A stretch of DNA of 27,354 nt from Pseudomonadota bacterium (GTDB lineage: Bacteria; Desulfobacterota; Desulfovibrionia; Desulfovibrionales; Desulfovibrionaceae), in the NCBI GenBank assembly GCA_023390395.1, contig JAEWCY010000186.1, positions 1-27,354 on the forward strand, read 5' to 3'. The notes under the pieces were generated by a model that did no database searches, was not told the origin of the DNA, and saw only the letters and a list, made by a program, of their open reading frames with translations. Made by a program: the position numbers and the translations under genes. Numbering within the stretch: position 1 is the stretch's first letter; every line of letters starts with the position of its first letter. Of the stretch, positions 7,547 through 14,357 are shown in pieces.

Positions 7547-8305
7547 ATGACCGTTGAGGAAGCCCGACGCCTTTTTCCGCGCGGCCTGGCCCAACCGGAA
7601 GGCGGGTTCCGCTTCGGCGCGGACGCCCTGCTCCTGGCCTGCTTCGCCGCGCCTTCGCCCGGCCGGCGGGTGTTGGACCTCGGCACGGGCTGCGGGCCGG
7701 CGGGGCTGGGGCTGCTCCTGGCCCGAAACGACGACGCCACCGCCGTGCTGGGCCTGGACAAGGACCCGGACATGGCCCGGGCGGCCGCGGCCAACGCGGA
7801 ACTTCTGGGCCTCTCCGCCCGCTTCACGGCGCTGTGTCGCGACGTGCGGGAGATTCGCGACGAGCCGCTGGCCCCGGCCCAGGGTTTCGACCTGGTGCTG
7901 GCCAACCCGCCCTACCGCGCCCCCTCTTCGGGCCGCCGGGCGGCCACGCCCGGCCGCGACGCGGCCCGGTTCGAAACCGACGGAGGCCTTCCCGCCTTCG
8001 CCGCCGCGGCCGCCTACGCCCTGACCACCGGCGGCCTGCTGGCCCTGGTCCACCTGGCCGAGCGCCTGGCCCACGTGACCACGGTCCTGGCCGCCGCCGG
8101 CCTGGAGATCAAGCGCCTGCTGCCCGTGGCCGCCCGGCACGGGGCTCCGGCCCGGCAGATGCTGGTCCTGGCCCGCCGCAACGGCCGGCCGGGCCTGCGC
8201 CTGGAGGCTCCCCTGGCCCTGTACGAAGGCGCGGGCCCGGCCACGCGGCTTTCGGCCGAGGCCCTGCGCTTTTGCCCCTTTCTGGCCTGCAACGCCGGGC
8301 AATGA
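7547..8305 (+). CDS. tRNA1(Val) A37 N6-methyltransferase-like enzyme (TrmN6/YfiC family)
   Basis: A 252-residue class I SAM-dependent methyltransferase. Motif I is VLDLGTGCGPAGL (residues 42-54), the motif II acidic residue lies in LGLDKDP, and the catalytic NPPY is at residues 120-123, which marks N6-adenine or N5-glutamine methylation. The N-terminal FRFGADALLLACF matches the YfiC/TrmN6 family signature (xxFrfgtDAvLLa), so tRNA adenine-37 methylation is the best prediction. The residues after NPPY (Arg/Ala-rich, with an ATPGRDAARFE segment) also resemble COG4123 proteins (NPPYrkxxxg...aRhE). An AGG-rich site precedes the ATG. Specificity for tRNA-Val is inferred from the E. coli enzyme only. 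Confidence 0.82.
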   Translation: MTVEEARRLFPRGLAQPEGGFRFGADALLLACFAAPSPGRRVLDLGTGCGPAGLGLLLARNDDATAVLGLDKDPDMARAAAANAELLGLSARFTALCRDVREIRDEPLAPAQGFDLVLANPPYRAPSSGRRAATPGRDAARFETDGGLPAFAAAAAYALTTGGLLALVHLAERLAHVTTVLAAAGLEIKRLLPVAARHGAPARQMLVLARRNGRPGLRLEAPLALYEGAGPATRLSAEALRFCPFLACNAGQ

Positions 8306-8309
8306 AAAA

Positions 8310-8335
8310 GGGGGACGCCCCCTCCGACGTCCCCC
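8310..8335 (-). terminator. Intrinsic terminator of the 79-residue protein gene
   Basis: An 8-bp GC stem (8310-8317 with 8328-8335) is followed on the reverse strand by CTTTTTC. This is the classical stem plus T-run for the gene ending at 8384. On the forward strand it follows the methyltransferase stop by 5 bases and may also reduce read-through there. Confidence 0.75.
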
Positions 8336-8383
8336 GCATGCCGGCCCGGCGCTTCCCCATGTCGCGCCGGACGCCTGCGTCGC

Positions 8384-8623
8384 TCACTTCTTGCCGAAAA
8401 GCTTGTCCGGTTGCGGTTCCGGGTCGCTGACCCCGACCACGGGCGCGGGATTGCGGCGCATGGCCATGCCCGCTTCGGCCAGCCTGGCCACCGCGCTTTG
8501 CGAGGCGACCACGGCGTTTTCCTTGGCCACGCCCGGCTCGCCGGCCGGAAGTCCCGGCGGATCGGTCACATACACGAGAGCTCCCAGCGCCGCCACCACC
8601 ATGACGTACAGCAACCGCTTCAT
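8384..8623 (-). CDS. Small exported or membrane-anchored protein, unknown function
   Basis: The 79-residue protein starts MKRLLYVMVVAALGALVYV, a single hydrophobic helix that is a signal peptide or membrane anchor. It is followed by a Pro/Gly-rich linker, a predicted helical segment (about residues 33-55, Ala-rich) and a charged tail ending KLFGKK. No family is recognised. Reality as a gene is supported by the signal-like start, GGGGGAAGG upstream of the ATG, a matching intrinsic terminator downstream and no overlap with other genes. Between this gene and the PsiE-like gene (8624-8822) there are 199 bases without another gene. Confidence 0.6.
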   Translation of the reverse strand: MKRLLYVMVVAALGALVYVTDPPGLPAGEPGVAKENAVVASQSAVARLAEAGMAMRRNPAPVVGVSDPEPQPDKLFGKK

Positions 8624-8822
8624 GACCTTCCCCCTTGGTTTTGGCCGCCAGAGGCGGCGTCCGCCCGTTCACCCTGTTCAGAGAAGAGCCAGAACCATGC
8701 CAACTCGCCTGCGACGCAACCGCTTGACATTCCGGCCCGGCCCGTCGCGTCCGGTCCGCCGTTCCCAAGAAACAGGAACCGCCGCCAAGGAAATGACCAT
8801 ATTTCAGGAATCCTTCGAAGCC

Positions 8823-9266
8823 TCAGGCCGCCGTGGCCTCGTCCGGCAGAAACCGCGCCGCCAGGGCGTTTCGCGCCGTCACCAAGATGTAGGCAACCGA
8901 TAAGAGCACGATGGCCCCGGCGCAGGCCACCAGCTGGCCGTGGTCGATCATCATGGACCGGCACACCGAGGTCACGGCGATGTAAAGGATGTAGCGCAAG
9001 GGAAAATGGAAATTTTCCTCGAAGTACTTGATGATCATGAACACGAACTCCAGGGCCATGAACAGGTTGTAGGTGTGGATCCAAAAGGCGTGCTCGTCCC
9101 AGGAAACAGGCAGCACGATGATCATGCCGAGCATGACCATTTCCTTGACGCCGAAGATGAAGAGCAGTCCCGTAAGCGCCAGCAGCACGACGCTGACGCT
9201 CCGGCGCATGACGCCGATGCTGCCCATGGCCAGCCGGCAGTCGCTCGTCGCGGTGAGAAGTCCCAT
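8823..9266 (-). CDS. PsiE-like small integral membrane protein
   Basis: The 147-residue protein has four hydrophobic helices (about 26-50, 64-82, 90-106, 112-131). It shows the arrangement of the phosphate-starvation-inducible PsiE family: FIFGVKEMVMLG in the first helix, then ALEFVFMIIKYFEENFHFPLRYILYIAVTSVCR, where the acidic and aromatic residues and the Pro-Leu-Arg-Tyr turn are the family core. The function of PsiE is unknown. The start at 9266 has GGAGG 6 bases upstream. The reading frame remains open for a further 330 codons upstream, but that extension is the antisense of a hydrolase gene. A perfect 25-base palindrome lies in its leader and may control it. Confidence 0.72.
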   Translation of the reverse strand: MGLLTATSDCRLAMGSIGVMRRSVSVVLLALTGLLFIFGVKEMVMLGMIIVLPVSWDEHAFWIHTYNLFMALEFVFMIIKYFEENFHFPLRYILYIAVTSVCRSMMIDHGQLVACAGAIVLLSVAYILVTARNALAARFLPDEATAA

Positions 9267-9283
9267 GACGTCCTCCTTGCCTG

Positions 9284-9308
9284 CATGCCCGGCCCCGGGC
9301 CGGGCATG
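9284..9308. promoter_or_regulatory. 25-bp palindrome immediately upstream of the PsiE-like gene
   Basis: Two perfectly complementary 12-base arms flank a single central base (CATGCCCGGCCC / GGGCCGGGCATG). The palindrome sits 18 bases before the PsiE-like start and only about 5 bases before its ribosome site. With a 1-base centre it is more likely a protein-binding dyad or cruciform than an RNA terminator, although RNA pairing could hide the ribosome site. Confidence 0.5.
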
Positions 9309-9557
9309 TGTTCCACGTCTTCCAGGCGTCTCCCCTCTACGTCCGGGCCGGGTGGAATACACGCCGAAACGCGGAGGATTCGGTGGCGGAAAAAGACCAT
9401 CCGGCAACGGTTCGTTGATTGGGAGCAATGCCGGGGGCATGGGCGGCAGGTTGATTTTTTCCTTGCTTGATCGCATGTTGGATTCATGCGTCAAATTCTT
9501 CGGCCCCTTGCCGCCGTGCTCGTGGCGGCGGTCGCGGCCCTGGCCCCGGAGGCGCTC

Positions 9558-10349
9558 ATGGCCGATGCGACCGCTTTGGACCGGCCGGCCATCGCCGCCC
9601 GGCTCTTCCACGCCCGGCCCGAGCCCGACCCGGCCCGGGCGGGCCGCGACCGCTTCGCCGCCGCCCCGGACGGGACGCGGCTCCATGTGCGCGAGCACAT
9701 CAGCGACGCGTCCTTTCCCACGCTGCTCCTCTTCCATGGCAACGGCGAGATCGCCTCGGACTACGACGACCTGGCCCCGCTGCTCGCCGGTCTTTCGCTC
9801 AATCTGGTGGTGGCGGAATTTCGCGGCTACGGCCTGTCCGAGGGAGAACCCACGGCCTCGAAGCTCGCCTCGGACGCGGACATGGCCTTCGGTTTCGTGT
9901 TGGCGCGGCTCAAGGAGGATGGCGCGTCGCCAAGGCTCATCGTCATGGGCCGCTCGCTCGGCAGCGCCTGCGCCCTGGCCCTGGCCGCCTCGCATCCCGG
10001 GGAGGTGGACGGGTTGGTCGTCGAAAGCGGCTTCGCCGGCACGCTGGCGCTTCTGCGCGTGCTTGGCCTCGACGCCCGGGCCTACGGCCTCACGGAAGCG
10101 GACGGCTTCGGCAACCTGGAGCATGTGCGCGGCTACGCCGGGCCGACGCTTTTCATCCACGGCGCACGCGACGACCTCATCGCCCCGGCCGAGGCCAAGG
10201 CGCTTTTCGCCGTCTCGCCCGCGGCGGAAAAGACCCTGCTCCTCATCCCCGGAGCCGGGCACAACGACCTCTTCTTCGTCGGCCGCGAACGCTATCTGGA
10301 CGCCCTAGCCCGGCTGGCGGCCCAGGCGGCGGGCGCGGGGAAAAATTGA
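9558..10349 (+). CDS. Alpha/beta-fold hydrolase
   Basis: The canonical hydrolase elements appear in order: LLLFHGNGE (oxyanion region), AEFRGYGLSEG, the nucleophile elbow GRSLGSA, the acid in HGARDDLI and the histidine in GAGHND. The fold resembles BEM46/ABHD-like serine hydrolases, with esterase or peptidase activity on unknown substrates. The ATG at 9558 has GGAGG 5 bases upstream and is preferred. An upstream ATG at 9486 would add 24 residues (MRQILRPLAAVLVAAVAALA...) that look like a signal peptide but have no ribosome site. If that start is used, the enzyme would be exported. The gene precedes a GNAT gene by 101 bases of very GC-rich spacer. Confidence 0.82.
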   Translation: MADATALDRPAIAARLFHARPEPDPARAGRDRFAAAPDGTRLHVREHISDASFPTLLLFHGNGEIASDYDDLAPLLAGLSLNLVVAEFRGYGLSEGEPTASKLASDADMAFGFVLARLKEDGASPRLIVMGRSLGSACALALAASHPGEVDGLVVESGFAGTLALLRVLGLDARAYGLTEADGFGNLEHVRGYAGPTLFIHGARDDLIAPAEAKALFAVSPAAEKTLLLIPGAGHNDLFFVGRERYLDALARLAAQAAGAGKN

Positions 10350-10450
10350 GCCTTGGCCCGGCCGGGCGCGGGCGTCGCGGACCGGGGCCGACCGAGGCCG
10401 AGGCGCGGCGCTCCCCGCCGGCCCGCAACGCCGAGACCGGAGGAAAGTCC

Positions 10451-10936
10451 ATGCGCCTGCGCCAGGCCGAGGAATCGGATTATCCCGGCATCATCGCCGT
10501 GCTCGACGATTGGTGGAACGAACGCAAGATGACGGACATGCTGCCCCGGCTTTTCTTCAAGCACTTCCGGGACACGAGCTTCGTGGCCGAGGAGGCGGGC
10601 AGTGTTGCGGGCTTTCTCGTCGGCTTCGTCTCCCGGACGGACCCGAGGCAGGCCTACGCGCACTTCCTGGGGGTCCATCCGGAGCACCGGCGCCAAGGGG
10701 TGGCCCGCGCCCTGTACGGGCGCTTCTTCGAGACCGTGGCCGCCCTCGGCTGCCAGGAGGTCCACTGCGTCACCTCCCCGGCCAACAGGAACTCCGTCGC
10801 CTTCCACACCCGCTTGGGCTTCGCCGTCGAAGCGGGCGACAAGGTCGTGGACGGCCTGGCCGTCCACGGCGACTACGACGGCCCGGGCGAGGACCGTGTG
10901 CTCTTCGTGAAGCGGATCGCCGCAGGCAAGCCTTAG
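10451..10936 (+). CDS. GNAT-family N-acetyltransferase
   Basis: The 161-residue protein starts MRLRQAEESDYPGI, the usual first beta strand of GNATs. It has the acetyl-CoA binding motif A HPEHRRQGVARALYGRF (R/Q-x-x-G-x-G/A) near residues 75-91, and motif B residues TSPANRNSVAFHTRLGF, where Asn and Tyr/Phe side chains contact CoA. The substrate amine is unknown. GGAGG lies 9 bases before the ATG. Its TAG stop overlaps the stop of the convergent AMMECR1 gene (positions 10933-10936), so there is no room for a terminator between them and the two mRNAs must overlap. Confidence 0.87.
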   Translation: MRLRQAEESDYPGIIAVLDDWWNERKMTDMLPRLFFKHFRDTSFVAEEAGSVAGFLVGFVSRTDPRQAYAHFLGVHPEHRRQGVARALYGRFFETVAALGCQEVHCVTSPANRNSVAFHTRLGFAVEAGDKVVDGLAVHGDYDGPGEDRVLFVKRIAAGKP

Positions 10937-11484
10937 AAGACTTCCGCCTCGAACCAGTAAAGCGTCGTGCCCGGCTCGCGCCAGCAGCCGGGCTCCATGC
11001 CGGCCTTGCGGCAGGTCTGGTCGAGGAACGTCTCCCGGTCCCAGCCCCATTCCACCGGCACCTGGGGCAAGAGCAGGCCCGACCGGCCGCCCCGGCGCAC
11101 GAGCAGCCCATGGCGGCCCACCGTGACCTGGGACGCGTCCGGACAGGGCGCCAGGGGGCTTAAAACCGAGATCTCCACCGCCACATGGTCGAACTCCTCG
11201 CGGGAAAGCGGCGCAAAGCGAGGATCGTCGAAGGCGGCCGCCTCGGCCATCGCGGCGATGGTCTCGAAAAGGGGCGCGTCGCCCACGATGTGGCCGATGC
11301 AGCCGCGCAGCCGGCCGCGCAGGGTCAGGGTGACGAACGCGCCGTGGGGTTCGCGCAGCGTATCCGAAGGCGGCTCGGGCAGGACCGCCTTGCGCCCGGC
11401 GAGCCGGGCCGCGATGCGCAGGCGCACGACATCCTTGAGGTAGTCCTTTTCCTGGTCCGTCAAGGCGAAGCGGAAGGCGTCCAT
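10933..11484 (-). CDS. AMMECR1-domain protein (AmmeMemoRadiSam system protein A-like)
   Basis: The 183-residue protein covers the whole AMMECR1 domain: a helical N-terminus, the invariant LRGCIG motif at residues 59-64 (here LRGCIGHI), AFDDPRFAPL, VEISVLSPL and LLPQVPVEWGWDRETFL near the end. The Cys in LRGCIG and surrounding residues form the conserved surface of the family. In many bacteria AMMECR1 is found with a MEMO-like protein and a radical SAM enzyme (the AmmeMemoRadiSam set), proposed to modify a substrate of unknown identity. Neither partner is next to it here. AAGGAGG lies upstream of the ATG at 11484. Confidence 0.9.
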   Translation of the reverse strand: MDAFRFALTDQEKDYLKDVVRLRIAARLAGRKAVLPEPPSDTLREPHGAFVTLTLRGRLRGCIGHIVGDAPLFETIAAMAEAAAFDDPRFAPLSREEFDHVAVEISVLSPLAPCPDASQVTVGRHGLLVRRGGRSGLLLPQVPVEWGWDRETFLDQTCRKAGMEPGCWREPGTTLYWFEAEVF

Positions 11485-11515
11485 AAAGCCTCCTTGGGAT
11501 TGCGGCGAAAGACTC

Positions 11516-12418
11516 CTAGCCCCTGGCCTCGCGGCAGCACTCGCCGAGCAGGCCGTAGAACTCGCCGGTCATGGCCTGCATGAGGAAATGGCAGTCCGTG
11601 GGGAACGGCCGCGTCGGCAGGCCGATTTCCTGCAGAAAAGCCAGGGTTTCCGGGACCACGTCCCGGCCGTGGGCGTAGATGGCCGGCACGGACAGCTTCG
11701 AGAGCGCCTCGCCGGCGGCATGGCTCCACTTGCCGGGCAGGGCCTTGGCCGTGCGGCGCACGGCCAGCACGGTCTGGAGGAACGCCTCCTGGCCGCAGAA
11801 GCGCAGCGACGCGTAGTAGTGGCGGCAAAAAGGGAAACGTCCCAGATAGTCGCGAAAGACCACCTGCTCCCGGAACTCCTTGTACCACTCCGGAAACCGG
11901 CCCGACAGCCGGGCCGCCTCGGCGTGGGCCGTGACGAAGGAACCGAACCGGGTGACCGGGACCTCGGCCAGGATGAGCCGCCCCACCTCGCCCGGCGGGG
12001 CGTCGCGGCAGAAATAGATGGCCGGGATGCCCCCCACGGAATGCCCCACCAGCAAAAGCGGCGAAGGGCGCAGGCCATGGGCGTCGGCCAGGTGGTCGAG
12101 GACGGCCCGCAGCCTCGCGGCGCTGGCTTCCATGGAATAGTCGCGGCAGCCGGGGCTCGCGCCGTGACCGGCCATGTCCCAGACCACGATGCTCGCCCCG
12201 TCGAGGTAGCGCGTCTCGAAGGCGTCCTCGAAGGCCAGGTGGGAATCGCCCAGGCCGTGCAGGCAGACCACGGCCGGCGCGCGGCCCAGGGCGATCCTGG
12301 CCCGCACGAAGACCATGCCGTCTCCGGTCGGCACGAGGACGTCCTGCACGTCCCCGTCCGCACGCCTGCCCGAAACGACGAATCTCGCCATATTCTTGAC
12401 CGCGCCCCCTTGATCCAT
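11516..12418 (-). CDS. Alpha/beta-fold hydrolase
   Basis: The 300-residue protein has VVCLHGLGDSH (oxyanion hole region), VVWDMAGHGASPG, the nucleophile elbow VGHSVGG (Ser127), a mid-sequence lid (about 180-250, rich in aromatic residues), YAHGRDVV (Asp) and TDCHFLMQAM (His). It belongs to the broad AB-hydrolase_1 group, and the substrate is unknown. ATG 12418 or the in-frame ATG 12391 (MARFVVSG) could be the start; neither has a strong ribosome site. It ends 31 bases before the AMMECR1 start, but on the same strand AMMECR1 lies downstream, so the pair may be cotranscribed. The divergent neighbour is a chemoreceptor gene 89 bases away. Confidence 0.82.
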   Translation of the reverse strand: MDQGGAVKNMARFVVSGRRADGDVQDVLVPTGDGMVFVRARIALGRAPAVVCLHGLGDSHLAFEDAFETRYLDGASIVVWDMAGHGASPGCRDYSMEASAARLRAVLDHLADAHGLRPSPLLLVGHSVGGIPAIYFCRDAPPGEVGRLILAEVPVTRFGSFVTAHAEAARLSGRFPEWYKEFREQVVFRDYLGRFPFCRHYYASLRFCGQEAFLQTVLAVRRTAKALPGKWSHAAGEALSKLSVPAIYAHGRDVVPETLAFLQEIGLPTRPFPTDCHFLMQAMTGEFYGLLGECCREARG

Positions 12419-12507
12419 GTAACACTACCTGCAATCGTCGGGATCCGCCAGCCGCAACCAGAGCATCCCGTCACGGCCCATCACCTTTAGACACGCAGGC
12501 GGTTTTC

Positions 12508-14286
12508 ATGAAACTGACGCTTTCGGCCAGACTCGGATTGGGGTTCGGGCTCGTGCTGGCGGCCATGGCCACGGGCACGCTGGTACTTTCGACCTCCCTT
12601 GGCGGGGTGCGCCGCCAGGCGACCCGCATCCACGACGAAACCCTGCCCCTGGCGGACGTGGCGGCGCGCATGCAGTTCGAGTCCGTCAACGTGCAGCAGT
12701 TTCTCACCGACGTCTCGGCCACCGGGGAGGACGACGGCTTCGCCGAGGCCGAGAAGGCGGCACAAAACTTCCGCCAGGGCGCGACGCGGTTTCTGGAGGT
12801 GGCGCGACGGCGCGACGACGCCGCCATGCGCCGGGAAATCGAGGCCATCACCGCGGACTTCGAGGCCATGTACGAAGTCGGCGTACGCATGGCCAAGGTC
12901 TACATCAAGGATGGCCGCGAGGCGGGCAACGTCCTCATGGAAGACTTCGACAAGCGCACCGAGGCCGTTTCCAAACGCATCAATCCCCTCAAGGAAGGCC
13001 AGTTCGCGGCCACCGGCGACCAGGTGACGGCGGTGGTCGAGGCACTGGCCTCGGACCTCAGGCTGCAATACCTGCTTCTGGCCTTTTCCCTGGCCATCGG
13101 CGCGGCCACGGCCTGGCTGGTGTCGCGGGGCATCCTGCGCCAGCTCGGCGGCGAGCCCGAGGCCGTGGCCCACCTGGCCCGGGAGGTGGCGGCCGGCCGT
13201 TTCGAAAACGTCCAGCTTGCCTGCAAGGCCACACGCCACGATTGCGGCGTCATGGCGGCCATGGCCGAGATGGCCGAGAAGCTGCGCCGCTCCTTCGAGG
13301 AGCTCGAGGCGGAGAAGCGGTCCGCCGAGGCCCGGCGCGAGGAAGCCGAGCGCAGCCGCCAGGAGGCCGTGGCCGCCACGGAGCAGGCCGAACGCGCCCG
13401 CCTGGAAGGCATGGCCGAGGCGGCGGCGCGGCTCGAGGACCTGGCCGACGTGGTGGCCCGGGCCGGCAACGCCCTGACCGACCGCGTGGCCCAGGTGTCC
13501 GGCGGATCGAGGCGGCAGCACGACCGCACGGCCGCCACGGCCACGGCCATGGAAGAATTGAGCGCCACGGTCGTGGAGGTCGCCCATAACGCCGGCCGGG
13601 CCACGGAAAGCGCCCAGGCCGCCCGGGAGGGCGCCCGCGAGGGACTGGCCGCCACGGACGAGGTGACCCGCTCCATCGACCGAGTGCGGGAGCTTTCCGT
13701 GGGCCTCAAGGCCAGCCTCGACGCCCTGGGCGAGCGGGCCAAGGGCATTGCGGCCATCATGGGCGTCATCTCCGACATCGCCGACCAGACGAACCTGCTG
13801 GCCTTAAACGCCGCCATCGAGGCGGCCCGGGCCGGCGATGCCGGGCGCGGCTTCGCCGTGGTCGCCGACGAGGTCAGAAAACTCGCCGAAAAGACCATGC
13901 AGGCCACGGGCGAGGTGGCCTCGGTGGTGTCGGCCATCGACGGCGCGGTGCGCGAAAACGTGGCCGGCATGGACACGGCCGTTTCCGCCGTGGCCGCGAC
14001 CACGGAGCTGGCCGGAAAATCGGGCGAGTCCCTGCGCCACATCGTGGCCATGACCGAGAAGACCACCGAGGAGATCCGACTCATCGCCACGGCCACGGAC
14101 CAGCAGACCGAGGCCTCGGACGAGATCAACCGCGCCCTGGCCGACATCAGCCTCGTGTCCGAGGAGACGGCCCAGGGCATGGACGACGCCCAGGAGGAGC
14201 TCGACCGGCTCTCCCGATCCTCGGCCCAGTTGGCCGGACTCATCGAGGACCTGCGCGGCCAGACGCCCCAGGCCCTGCCCCGCTGA
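12508..14286 (+). CDS. Methyl-accepting chemotaxis protein
   Basis: The 592-residue chemoreceptor has TM1 at about residues 9-30, a periplasmic helical bundle (31-185) without a recognised ligand pocket, TM2 at about 186-208, then a HAMP-like linker with the LGGEPEAV motif common in Desulfovibrio receptors, a long charged coiled coil (about 255-310) and the signalling domain. The hairpin tip, DIADQTNLLALNAAIEAA followed by AGDAGRGFAVVADEVRKLA, lies at about 420-465 and contacts CheA and CheW. No C-terminal CheR-tethering pentapeptide is present; the protein ends QTPQALPR. A strong hairpin follows. It is convergent with a second receptor whose tip DNA is almost identical. The ligand is unknown. 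Confidence 0.93.
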   Translation: MKLTLSARLGLGFGLVLAAMATGTLVLSTSLGGVRRQATRIHDETLPLADVAARMQFESVNVQQFLTDVSATGEDDGFAEAEKAAQNFRQGATRFLEVARRRDDAAMRREIEAITADFEAMYEVGVRMAKVYIKDGREAGNVLMEDFDKRTEAVSKRINPLKEGQFAATGDQVTAVVEALASDLRLQYLLLAFSLAIGAATAWLVSRGILRQLGGEPEAVAHLAREVAAGRFENVQLACKATRHDCGVMAAMAEMAEKLRRSFEELEAEKRSAEARREEAERSRQEAVAATEQAERARLEGMAEAAARLEDLADVVARAGNALTDRVAQVSGGSRRQHDRTAATATAMEELSATVVEVAHNAGRATESAQAAREGAREGLAATDEVTRSIDRVRELSVGLKASLDALGERAKGIAAIMGVISDIADQTNLLALNAAIEAARAGDAGRGFAVVADEVRKLAEKTMQATGEVASVVSAIDGAVRENVAGMDTAVSAVAATTELAGKSGESLRHIVAMTEKTTEEIRLIATATDQQTEASDEINRALADISLVSEETAQGMDDAQEELDRLSRSSAQLAGLIEDLRGQTPQALPR

Positions 14287-14306
14287 CTCTCCCGACGCCA
14301 TGAAAA

Positions 14307-14336
14307 AGGCCCGGGGCGCGCCGACGCCCCGGGCCT
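14307..14336. terminator. Bidirectional intrinsic terminator between the two chemoreceptor genes
   Basis: A perfect 12-bp GC stem (14307-14318 with 14325-14336, 6-base loop) lies 20 bases after the forward stop and 21 bases after the reverse stop. The reverse strand has a T-run (CCTTTTTC) after the stem, so it is a good terminator for the reverse receptor and probably also serves the forward one. Confidence 0.8.
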
Positions 14337-14357
14337 CTTCCTGCTGCAGGAAAGAGC

